The notes below the pieces were generated by a model, which was not told where the DNA came from, did not search any database, and saw only the letters and a list, made by a program, of their open reading frames with translations. The translations under genes were made by a program, and so were the position numbers. From positions 1 through 6,560 of the forward strand of contig JAJAZM010000024.1 in the NCBI GenBank assembly GCA_026785645.1: a DNA stretch of 6,560 bases, in the 5' to 3' direction. Below are positions 1 through 5,888 of this stretch, one piece after another (the stretch's first letter is position 1; every line of letters begins with the position of its first letter). The DNA is from Sphingomonas bacterium (GTDB lineage: Bacteria > Pseudomonadota > Alphaproteobacteria > Sphingomonadales > Sphingomonadaceae).

Positions 1-1
1 C

Positions 2-676
2 GCCAAGGTGATCGCGCTCGACATTCGCGATGTCGACGTGCCCTTGTCCGAGCTGGGCCACGCCCAGGCCACCGCCGCCGGTCTGTGGTTCGCCGCGCTC
101 CCTGAAGACCAGCGCCCCGAAGTGCTATTAAGCTCGCCGTATCTCCGCGCGCGCCAGACTGCCGAGGCGATCTGCGCTGCGGGCGGGCTCGGCGGCGATG
201 CCAGGCCAACCGTGCTCGACGAACGCCTGCGCGAGCGCGAATTCGGGATATTCGACGGCCTCACCCCGCTCGGAATCGCCGATAAATATCCCGACGAAGC
301 CGCGCATCGCGCCAAGCTCGGCAAATTCTATCATCGCGCGCCGGGCGGCGAGAGCTGGGCCGACGTCATCCTCCGCCTCCGCTCGGCGCTCAACACCATC
401 AACCTGCAATTTGCCGGCAAGCGCGTGCTGGTGGTCGGCCACCAGGTGGTGGTGATGTGCCTGCGCTACATCCTCGAGGAATTGACCGAGGAGCAATTGA
501 TGGCACTCAACGCCCAAGGCGAAGTCCTCAATTGCGGCATTTCGGCGTTCGACTTCGACACCAGCGACCGGCGTTTCGGCAAACCCAAGCTCGCTCTGTG
601 GAACCTCGGCGCGCCGATGGAGCTGGCCGGCGCCGAGCAGACTTCGGCGCCCGACATCATGGCCGGCTCGCGCTAA
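2..676 (+). CDS. Histidine phosphatase family protein (phosphoglycerate-mutase-like), 5' end missing
   Basis: This is the C-terminal part of a histidine-phosphatase-superfamily enzyme, which removes phosphate through a phosphohistidine intermediate; the substrate cannot be told. The reading frame is open to the left edge. The N-terminal RHG motif with the nucleophilic His is absent, so the true start lies upstream, and the GTG at position 8 is an internal Val. Visible family marks are SSPYLRARQTAEAI (from position 131), the acidic stretch DERLREREFGIFDG that usually supplies the proton-donor Glu, and VLVVGHQ with the second catalytic-pocket His (codon 440-442). About 224 residues are present. 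It ends with TAA at 674-676, which overlaps the pyruvate kinase stop on the other strand. Assignment to the superfamily is firm. Whether it is a mutase, a sugar-phosphate phosphatase or a broad-specificity enzyme is open. Confidence 0.88.
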   Translation, partial: AKVIALDIRDVDVPLSELGHAQATAAGLWFAALPEDQRPEVLLSSPYLRARQTAEAICAAGGLGGDARPTVLDERLREREFGIFDGLTPLGIADKYPDEAAHRAKLGKFYHRAPGGESWADVILRLRSALNTINLQFAGKRVLVVGHQVVVMCLRYILEELTEEQLMALNAQGEVLNCGISAFDFDTSDRRFGKPKLALWNLGAPMELAGAEQTSAPDIMAGSR

Positions 677-2142
677 TCCTCGTGTTTTTCCAGCTCGTCA
701 CCCTCGAGCTTGACGACATGCAGCACGTTGGTCGACCCGCTCCGCGCGAACGGCACACCGGCCATCAGCACCATCCGCTCGCCGGCGCAAACAATCCCGT
801 TGCGGAGCGCGATGCGCTTGGCCTTGCCGACCATTTCCTCGAAATTGTTGACGTCGCGGGTGTGGACCGCATGGACTCCCCATTGCAGGCCCAGCCGCCG
901 CGCCACTTTTAATGATGCGGTCATCACCATGATCGGCACTGGCGGCCGCTCGCGCGCGATCCGCCGCGCGGTCGATCCAGATGAGGTATAGCACGCCATC
1001 GCCTTCGCATTGATGATCTTGGCGATCTGCGCGGCGCTCTCGGACAGAGCGTCGGCGGTGGTCGCCTCGGCCGGGGTTTCGGTGAAATGGATCCGCGCCG
1101 GATAGACCGGGTCGTTCTCGGCACTGCGCGCGATCCGGTCCATCATCGCCACTGCCTCGACCGGATAATTGCCTGCCGCGCTTTCGGCCGACAGCATGAT
1201 CGCGTCGGCCCCGTCGTAGATTGCGGTCGCGACATCGCTCACTTCGGCGCGGGTCGGGGTGGGTGAGACGATCATCGATTCGAGCATCTGCGTCGCCACC
1301 ACCACCGGCTTGCCACGCTGGCGAGCGAAGGCGACGATCCGGTTCTGCGCCGGCGGCACGTCCTCGGGCGGAAGTTCGACGCCAAGGTCGCCGCGCGCGA
1401 CCATCACCGCGTCGGCCAGGTCGACGATCGCATCCAGTTGGTCGATCGCCGCAGGCTTCTCGATCTTGGCCAGCAGCGCCGCTTTATCGCCGATCAATGC
1501 GCGCGCTTCGGCGACATCCTCGGGCCGCTGGACGAAGCTCAGCGCGATCCAGTCGACCCCTTGCTCGAGCGCAAATTTGAGGTCGCTGCGGTCCTTTGCG
1601 GTCAGCGCCGGGATCGGCACGACCACGTCGGGGACATTGACCCCCTTGTGATCCGACACCCGCCCGCCGACCTCGACCACTGCGGCAATCTTGTCGCCCT
1701 CGACCGCGACCACCCGCAACCGCACCTTGCCGTCGTCGATCAGCAATCGGTCGCCCTTGCCCACCGCTTCGAACAATTCGGGATGCGGAAGCTCGACCCG
1801 GTTGGCGTCGCCCAGCTTGGTTGCGCGGTCGAGCACGAACATCTGCCCCGCGCCGAGCATCGCCGCGCCGCCCTTGAACTTGCCGACCCTCAACTTGGGC
1901 CCCTGGAGATCGACCAGGATCGTCGTTGGTCGCTTGGTATCGGCTTCCATCGCGCGGATAGCCTTGACCAATTTGGCTTTGTCGGCCTGGCTGCCGTGGC
2001 TCATGTTGATGCGGAAGGCATCAGCCCCGGCGTCGAACAGGTTGCGGATCATCGCCGGGCTGCTGCTTGCAGGGCCGAGCGTGGCGAGGATGCGCACCTT
2101 GCGTGCGCGTGGTTTGATTTCGGTCGACACCCGCGCCTGCAT
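673..2142 (-). CDS. pyk: Pyruvate kinase
   Basis: Pyruvate kinase transfers phosphate from phosphoenolpyruvate to ADP, giving pyruvate and ATP in the last step of glycolysis, in the cytoplasm. The 489-residue product has the usual bacterial length of about 470-490. The N-terminal barrel begins KVRILATLGPAS (16-26), followed by INMSHG (45-50) and VDLQGPKLRVG (77-87). The active site shows AKIEKP, with catalytic Lys226 and metal ligand Glu228, then ARGDLGVE with Asp252, and ATQMLESM with Thr284. The B domain lies roughly at 88-185. The C-terminal domain carries SSGSTARRIARERP and ends GVPFARSGSTNVLHVV. The usual SAETA reads SAESA (318-322), a conservative change. I chose the ATG at 2142 because homology begins just after it; a GTG four codons later is an alternative. 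The frame stays open far upstream, but that stretch is antisense to gapR and yebC and is not coding. The stop overlaps that of the convergent phosphatase gene. Confidence 0.97.
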   Translation of the reverse strand: MQARVSTEIKPRARKVRILATLGPASSSPAMIRNLFDAGADAFRINMSHGSQADKAKLVKAIRAMEADTKRPTTILVDLQGPKLRVGKFKGGAAMLGAGQMFVLDRATKLGDANRVELPHPELFEAVGKGDRLLIDDGKVRLRVVAVEGDKIAAVVEVGGRVSDHKGVNVPDVVVPIPALTAKDRSDLKFALEQGVDWIALSFVQRPEDVAEARALIGDKAALLAKIEKPAAIDQLDAIVDLADAVMVARGDLGVELPPEDVPPAQNRIVAFARQRGKPVVVATQMLESMIVSPTPTRAEVSDVATAIYDGADAIMLSAESAAGNYPVEAVAMMDRIARSAENDPVYPARIHFTETPAEATTADALSESAAQIAKIINAKAMACYTSSGSTARRIARERPPVPIMVMTASLKVARRLGLQWGVHAVHTRDVNNFEEMVGKAKRIALRNGIVCAGERMVLMAGVPFARSGSTNVLHVVKLEGDELEKHED

Positions 2143-2170
2143 AAAGCTTCGGGGCCCATGTTCAACCGGC

Positions 2171-2199
2171 TTGAGGCCGACCCGCGCCTCGCCTAAGGC
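2171..2199 (+). promoter_or_regulatory. Possible sigma-70-like promoter for the gapR-yebC-ruv series (weak)
   Basis: The 93-bp gap between the divergent pyk and gapR genes (2143-2235) must hold the promoters of both. The best candidate I see for the rightward series is TTGAGG (2171-2176) and TAAGGC (2194-2199), separated by 17 bases. Transcription would start about 30 bases before the gapR ATG. The -35 box is fair and the -10 box is poor, so this is a guess from spacing. I found no convincing promoter for pyk. Confidence 0.22.
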
Positions 2200-2235
2200 T
2201 CCCCTCGAAATCACCCCAGGAAGCGGAGCAACACC

Positions 2236-2478
2236 ATGGCCGAAGGCAATGTCGCGGCAGACCAGCTGCGGCTGTTCATCGAACGAATCGAACGTCTCGA
2301 GGAAGAGAAGAAGAGCATGGCCGACGATGTCCGCGACGTTTACGCCGAGGCCAAGTCGAACGGCTATGACACCAAGACGATGCGCAAGATCGTCGCGCTG
2401 CGCCGCATGGAAACCCACGTCCGCCAGGAAGCCGACGCGTTGCTCGACACCTATCGCAACGCCTTGGGATTGGCATAA
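2236..2478 (+). CDS. gapR: GapR family nucleoid-associated DNA-binding protein (DUF2312)
   Basis: The 80-residue protein matches the GapR/DUF2312 family. Caulobacter GapR is an essential nucleoid-associated protein that clamps overtwisted DNA ahead of replication and transcription and stimulates type II topoisomerases. The family core is easy to see: a helical, coiled-coil-like segment [18 protein letters not shown] (about residues 11-28), then [19 protein letters not shown] (about 34-52), and a basic stretch ALRRM. A further charged helix, with no recognisable extra domain, forms the C-terminus. The ATG at 2236 follows a purine-rich GGAAGCGGAG region. It is the first gene of the rightward series, with yebC starting nine bases after its stop, so the two are probably co-transcribed. 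The family call is strong. The cellular role is taken from the Caulobacter protein, and some alphaproteobacteria carry several paralogues, so this copy need not be the essential one. Confidence 0.93.
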   Translation: MAEGNVAADQLRLFIERIERLEEEKKSMADDVRDVYAEAKSNGYDTKTMRKIVALRRMETHVRQEADALLDTYRNALGLA

Positions 2479-2487
2479 GGTAACGTC

Positions 2488-3231
2488 ATGGCAGGCCATT
2501 CCAAATATAAGAACATCATGTACCGCAAGGGCGCGCAGGATAAGAAGCGCTCGGGCATGTTCTCCAAGCTGAGCCGCGAAATCACCGTCGCGGCCAAGAT
2601 GGGCCTGCCCGATCCGGACATGAACCCGCGCCTTCGCGCCGCCATCAATGCCGCCAAGGCGCAGTCGATGCCCAAGGACAATATCCAGCGCTCGGTCGAC
2701 AAGGCCGCGCGCGGCGATGCCGAAACCTATGAGGAAATCCGCTACGAGGGGTTCGGCCCCGGCGGCGTGTCGCTGATCATCGAGGCGCTGACCGACAATC
2801 GCAACCGCACCGCGACCAACGTCCGCACTGCGGTCAGCAAGAATGGCGGCAATCTGGGCGCTAGCGGAAGCGTCAGCCATGCCTTCGACCGCGTTGGCCT
2901 GATCAATTACCCCGCCACCGTGGGCGATTCCGAAAAAGTGTTCGAAGCCGCGCTCGATGCCGGCGCCGAAGATGTCAGCTCGTCCGACGATGGCCATGAA
3001 ATCTGGACCGAGATCGGGAGCTTGCATGAAGTCGCCAAGGCACTCGAGCCCACGCTCGGCGAGGCCGAAGGCGCCAAGCTCGCGTGGCGGCCGCAGGTCA
3101 TGGTCGAGGTCGGCGAGGGCGACGCCGCAACTCTGTTCAAGTTGATCGACGCGCTCGACGACGATGACGACGTCCAGACCGTATGGGGCAATTACGACAT
3201 CCCCGACGACGTGCTTGAAAAGCTCGGATGA
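2488..3231 (+). CDS. yebC: YebC/TACO1 family protein
   Basis: This is YebC, a 247-residue conserved cytoplasmic protein that is often annotated as a transcriptional regulator. Recent work on bacterial YebC and mitochondrial TACO1 points instead to a ribosome-associated factor that helps synthesis of proline-rich sequences. The N-terminus [20 protein letters not shown] is the diagnostic family start. It is followed by [23 protein letters not shown] (about 72-79) and YEGFGPGGV. The acidic C-terminal region ([18 protein letters not shown]) is also typical, and the length is normal. An AAGG that overlaps the gapR stop serves as the ribosome-binding site. Linkage to ruvC is widespread in bacteria and supports the call. 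Its TGA stop (3229-3231) lies inside a short tandem duplication that continues into the next gene's start. Confidence 0.97.
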   Translation: MAGHSKYKNIMYRKGAQDKKRSGMFSKLSREITVAAKMGLPDPDMNPRLRAAINAAKAQSMPKDNIQRSVDKAARGDAETYEEIRYEGFGPGGVSLIIEALTDNRNRTATNVRTAVSKNGGNLGASGSVSHAFDRVGLINYPATVGDSEKVFEAALDAGAEDVSSSDDGHEIWTEIGSLHEVAKALEPTLGEAEGAKLAWRPQVMVEVGEGDAATLFKLIDALDDDDDVQTVWGNYDIPDDVLEKLG

Positions 3232-3260
3232 TGTGGGGCTGGCGCTGATGTGGGGCTGGC
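3229..3260 (+). repeat. Tandem 15-bp direct repeat (17-bp period) at the yebC/DUF3147 junction
   Basis: TGATGTGGGGCTGGC occurs twice, at 3229-3243 and 3246-3260, separated by the dinucleotide GC. Each copy carries TGATG, an overlapping stop and start. In the first copy TGA is the yebC stop, and the overlapping ATG (3231) opens a five-codon frame (Met-Trp-Gly-Trp-Arg). That frame stops at the TGA of the second copy, whose overlapping ATG (3248) starts the membrane-protein gene. The GGGG of the first copy lies nine bases before the second ATG and could act as a weak ribosome-binding site. This looks like a duplication of a translational-coupling junction. Confidence 0.85.
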
Positions 3261-3601
3261 TGGCGGTCAAAGCGCTCGTCTCGGGTGTGATCGTCGCCGC
3301 CGTGTCCGAAATCGCTCGCCGCTATCCGACCACCGGCGCCTTGGTCGCCTCGCTGCCGCTGATCTCGGTGCTCGGCATGTTGTGGCTGTGGCATGACAAG
3401 CCCGACCGCACCAACATGGCGGTGCATAGCGCTTCGACCTTCTGGTACGTCCTCCCCAGCCTGCCGATGTTCCTGGTCATCCCGATGCTGCTCCGCGCCG
3501 GGGTGCAATTTCATCTCTCGCTGCTGCTCGGCTGCCTGCTTACCATCGCCCTCTATCTCGCCATGATCGCGCTGGCCCCGCGCTTCGGCCTTAAGCTGTA
3601 A
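3248..3601 (+). CDS. Small four-helix inner-membrane protein, DUF3147-like
   Basis: The protein has 117 residues and is predicted to be an inner-membrane protein of unknown function. Four hydrophobic segments are visible at about 4-21, 30-48, 64-84 and 89-110. Family-like landmarks are [27 protein letters not shown] near the N-terminus (positions 12-38) and [17 protein letters not shown] in the middle. These fit my recollection of DUF3147 proteins. I chose the ATG at 3248 rather than an in-frame one at 3164, which would run through the 3' end of yebC; the family N-terminus starts here and the ATG sits in a TGATG coupling site. The TAA stop overlaps the ruvC ATG by one base (TAATG), so translation of the two is probably coupled. 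No catalytic motif is apparent, and no link to recombination is known to me. Confidence 0.82.
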   Translation: MWGWLAVKALVSGVIVAAVSEIARRYPTTGALVASLPLISVLGMLWLWHDKPDRTNMAVHSASTFWYVLPSLPMFLVIPMLLRAGVQFHLSLLLGCLLTIALYLAMIALAPRFGLKL

Positions 3602-4089
3602 TGCTGGTCCTCGGGCTCGATCCGGGGCTTGGCACTACTGGCTGGGGGCTGATCCGCGCGACAGGTAATCGCCTGTCGCACCTCGCCAACGGCCAGCTCA
3701 AGACCGACCCGAAGGAACTGCTCCCCCAGCGCCTGTCGCACCTCGCGACGATGCTCGAGGCGCTGATCGCCGATCATCAGCCCGACAGTGCCGCAGCCGA
3801 GGAAATTTTCGTCAACAAGAACCCGCAGACCACGCTCAAGCTCGCCCAGGCCCGCGGCGTCTGCCTGATGGTCGCCGCCCGCTCGGGCATCACCGTCGGC
3901 GAATATGCCGCGCGGTTCGTCAAGAAAGCCGTGGTCGGGGTCGGCAATGCCGACAAGGTCCAGGTCCACGCGATGGTCCAGCGCCTGCTCCCCGGGATCG
4001 CCATCGCCGGCCCCGACGCCGCCGACGCCCTCGCCGTCGCCATCACCCACGCCCACCATCTGGCAAGCGCCAAGGCGATGGGCCAATAA
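3601..4089 (+). CDS. ruvC: Crossover junction endodeoxyribonuclease RuvC
   Basis: RuvC is the Holliday-junction resolvase. As a dimer with RuvAB it makes paired, symmetric cuts in four-way junctions during recombination and fork repair. The 162-residue product has the normal family length. The four acidic metal ligands are in place: Asp7 in [13 protein letters not shown], Glu67 in AAAEEIF, and Asp139 and Asp142 in [35 protein letters not shown] (70-87) is the conserved DNA-contact region. The ATG shares its A with the stop codon of the upstream membrane-protein gene. Downstream, a large palindrome fills the 72-bp gap before ruvA, which is unlike the tight packing elsewhere in this series. Confidence 0.98.
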   Translation: MLVLGLDPGLGTTGWGLIRATGNRLSHLANGQLKTDPKELLPQRLSHLATMLEALIADHQPDSAAAEEIFVNKNPQTTLKLAQARGVCLMVAARSGITVGEYAARFVKKAVVGVGNADKVQVHAMVQRLLPGIAIAGPDAADALAVAITHAHHLASAKAMGQ

Positions 4090-4092
4090 AAC

Positions 4093-4148
4093 CCGTTCGT
4101 GTCGAGCGCAGTCGAGACAGGTCCCTCGACTTCGCTCGGGACGAACGG
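4093..4148. repeat. Imperfect palindromic element between ruvC and ruvA
   Basis: Two 24-base arms (4093-4116 and 4125-4148) are inverted copies that match at 21 of 24 positions, around an 8-base loop (4117-4124). One of the three mismatches would still form a G-U pair in RNA. Each arm has the pattern CCGTTCGT, two variable bases, CGAGCG, one variable base, AGTCGAG. The element fills most of the gap between the two genes. I recall similar GTCGAGCG palindromes scattered through sphingomonad genomes, so it is probably a dispersed REP-like repeat. As RNA it would form a long, stable hairpin that could affect mRNA processing or decay, or attenuate ruvA. It has no following T-run, so it is not a standard intrinsic terminator. 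Confidence 0.85.
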
Positions 4149-4161
4149 TTAGGGTAAGCCC

Positions 4162-4758
4162 ATGATCGCCCGCCTCACCGGAATTCTCGCCGAGACCACC
4201 GCCGACAGCGCGGTGCTCGACGTCGCCGGCGTCGGCTACCTCGTCCTCGCCTCCGCCCGCACCCTCGATGCGATCGGCCCGATCGGCGGCGAGGTGATGC
4301 TGCTCACCGAAATGCAGGTGCGCGAGGACAGCATGACGCTGTTCGGCTTCGGTTCGGCGGGCGAGCGCGAGAGCTTCCGCGCGCTGACCAGCGTCCAGGG
4401 CGTCGGCGGCCGGGTCGCGCTCGCCATCCTGTCGGTGCTCGATCCGGCCGAACTCGCCGCTGCTGTCTCGCGCGGCGACAAGGCGATGGTCGCGCGCGCC
4501 AACGGCGTCGGCCCCAAGCTCGCGATGCGGATCGTCAATGAGCTCGCCGGCAAACTCGGGAATCCGGCGCTGGCCGGAACACTCGGCGCGTCCGCCCCGC
4601 GCGGCGGCACCGCCCAGGACGCGCTCAGCGCTCTCGCCAACCTCGGCTTCAGACCCGCCGACGCCAGCGCCGCGGTTGCGGCGGCGGTCGCCGACCTCGG
4701 CGAAACCGCAACCCTCGACGCGCTGGTTCGGCTGGCGCTCCGGAAAGCGGCGAAGTGA
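4162..4758 (+). CDS. ruvA: Holliday junction branch migration protein RuvA
   Basis: RuvA binds the four-way junction as a tetramer and loads the RuvB motor for branch migration. The product has 198 residues, the normal length. The N-terminal OB-fold (about 1-63) begins MIARLTGIL and contains VAGVGY and the acidic pin Glu55-Asp56 ([11 protein letters not shown]), which helps hold the junction open. Two helix-hairpin-helix motifs follow: [15 protein letters not shown] (77-91) and [16 protein letters not shown] (113-128). An Ala/Gly-rich linker (about 134-150) leads to the C-terminal RuvB-contact domain, [18 protein letters not shown]. The ATG at 4162 is preceded by AGGG (4151-4154), which can act as a Shine-Dalgarno sequence. 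The expected partner ruvB does not follow within the window; an atypical HNH gene starts 27 bases after the stop. Confidence 0.98.
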   Translation: MIARLTGILAETTADSAVLDVAGVGYLVLASARTLDAIGPIGGEVMLLTEMQVREDSMTLFGFGSAGERESFRALTSVQGVGGRVALAILSVLDPAELAAAVSRGDKAMVARANGVGPKLAMRIVNELAGKLGNPALAGTLGASAPRGGTAQDALSALANLGFRPADASAAVAAAVADLGETATLDALVRLALRKAAK

Positions 4759-4785
4759 TTTACACAGCTAAGCAGTGAGGACGTC

Positions 4786-5487
4786 ATGCGTATAGCTCGA
4801 GCGTTAGACCCAGCTAAGGTCGTCACCAAAATGGCGGAGTATCGGGCTGACCCAGATCAGTTCTTTGTCAAGTACGGTGGAGGTCCATCAACCGGTTACG
4901 ACCTCATAGACGATGTCGGCTACACCTATCCTCCAGCCGCAATCGTCCAAGCCGCCTTGAACCGTGAGGACGTTAAGGGCGGGCTCAAGCATTCCGACTC
5001 CGCTGGCGTAGCACTAAAATTTCACGGATTTCGTGTTATCGAGAAAGGCAAGTTTCGTAGGGAGCCGGCTACTGAGAAAGACAAGGCCCAATTATTGGGT
5101 ATCGAGGAAACTGAGCGGCTTGGCGCCGCGAAGGTTCGAATAGGTGCTGGGACGCTCCGCCAGTTCGCGTTGAAGCATCGTGTCTGCTGCGAAGTAACCG
5201 ACATAGTTGAGCCTGAGTTGCTGCGGGTCTCACACATCGTTGCATGGTCGGAAGACAAACCCAGCCGCCTCGACCCCGACAACATAATTTTGCTCTCCAG
5301 CCTTTGGGACGCCGCTTTCGATCGAGGGATGATAAGTTTTAATATGGCTGGATGCGCGATTTTTGGACCACGCCTTGCCGAAACGACATTGAAACATATG
5401 CGATTCAGTGAGAGTAAATCTTTGGCAATAAGCGACGCCCGTTCAGAATATTTGGCCCGTCACAGGCGCAAGCATGGCTTCAGATAA
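4786..5487 (+). CDS. HNH endonuclease-like protein with ScoMcrA-type head domain; likely acquired
   Basis: The 233-residue protein probably has two parts. Residues about 8-88 (FFVKYGGGPSTGYDLIDD, then YTYPPAAIVQAALN and HGFRVIEKG) resemble the N-terminal head domain of ScoMcrA-like type IV restriction enzymes. Residues about 131-195 look like an HNH_2 nuclease: CCEVTD (134-139), SHIVAWSEDKPSRLDPDN with His150 and Asn166, and SLWDAAFDRGMISF (172-185). Trp174 stands where many relatives have His. A linker (about 90-128) and a basic tail (ARHRRKHGFR) complete it. I see no sulfur- or methyl-base-reading domain, so the target is unknown. The ATG at 4786 has GAGG five bases upstream. Base use differs from the neighbours: the line at 5281-5340 is about 45% GC, against about 68% at 4501-4560 in ruvA, and codons such as ATA, AGT, TTA and TTG appear. 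I infer horizontal transfer and a possible anti-phage role. The HNH assignment is good; the head-domain match is from memory. Confidence 0.83.
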   Translation: MRIARALDPAKVVTKMAEYRADPDQFFVKYGGGPSTGYDLIDDVGYTYPPAAIVQAALNREDVKGGLKHSDSAGVALKFHGFRVIEKGKFRREPATEKDKAQLLGIEETERLGAAKVRIGAGTLRQFALKHRVCCEVTDIVEPELLRVSHIVAWSEDKPSRLDPDNIILLSSLWDAAFDRGMISFNMAGCAIFGPRLAETTLKHMRFSESKSLAISDARSEYLARHRRKHGFR

Positions 5488-5496
5488 AGGTCGGCA

Positions 5497-5886
5497 ATGA
5501 CTCACCCCGCCTCCTGCCGCTGCGGCCAGCTTCGCGCGGTTGCCACCGGCACCCCGGTCCGCATCTCGGTCTGCCATTGCCTCGATTGCCAGAAGCGCAG
5601 CGGCAGCGCCTTCGCCGCGCAGGTCCGCTTTCCCGCCGCGCAGGTGACCGTCAGCGGCGAGGCGACCACCTTCACCGCCAACGGTGACAATGGCGCAGCG
5701 CATTTCCACTTCTGCCCTAACTGCGGCGCGACCGTCTATTTCCAGAACGACAGCGTGCCCGACACCATCGCGGTTCCGCTTGGCGCGTTCGACGATCCCT
5801 ATTTCGTCACGCCCACAGTCTCGGTGTGGGAAGAACGCCAACACGAATGGCTCGAGATCGCCGGCGATGTCGAGCATCAGGACTAA
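5497..5886 (+). CDS. GFA (glutathione-dependent formaldehyde-activating enzyme/CENP-V) family zinc protein
   Basis: The 129-residue protein belongs to the GFA family of small zinc-binding beta-fold proteins. All the cysteines of the pattern are visible: CRC (7, 9), CHCLDC (26, 28, 31) in VCHCLDCQKRSGSAF, and FCPNCGATVYF (73, 76). These form two zinc sites in structures of the family. The name comes from Paracoccus Gfa, proposed to speed the glutathione-formaldehyde reaction. That activity is disputed, and most family members have no proven reaction, so I assign none. The ATG follows AAAGG (5486-5490) with six bases of spacing. This ribosome-binding site overlaps the stop of the HNH gene, so the two are probably on one transcript. 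Codon use is high-GC and host-like, in clear contrast to the HNH gene upstream. Confidence 0.94.
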   Translation: MTHPASCRCGQLRAVATGTPVRISVCHCLDCQKRSGSAFAAQVRFPAAQVTVSGEATTFTANGDNGAAHFHFCPNCGATVYFQNDSVPDTIAVPLGAFDDPYFVTPTVSVWEERQHEWLEIAGDVEHQD

Positions 5887-5888
5887 TC

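Noticed and set aside
1438..2572. Two large plus-strand open frames (1438-2196 and 1691-2572) opposite pyk
   Set aside because: They are antisense to a fully conserved pyk gene, overlap each other, and give Arg/Pro/Ser- or His/Asp-rich translations with no family resemblance.
3164..3247. Earlier ATG at 3164 as the start of the DUF3147-like gene
   Set aside because: It would add 28 residues read out of frame from the 3' end of yebC, polar and unlike a membrane-protein N-terminus. The ATG at 3248 fits the family start and the TGATG coupling.
2143..3270. Long in-frame upstream extension of pyk on the minus strand, giving an 865-residue open frame
   Set aside because: The extension is antisense to gapR and yebC, both clear genes, and has no recognisable domain. 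Pyruvate kinase homology starts right after the ATG at 2142. Long open antisense frames are expected in high-GC codon-biased DNA.
4093..4161. Intrinsic terminator after ruvC
   Set aside because: The hairpin is strong but the bases after the right arm are TTAGGGTAAG, with no T-run, and ruvA follows at once. I recorded it as a palindromic repeat instead.
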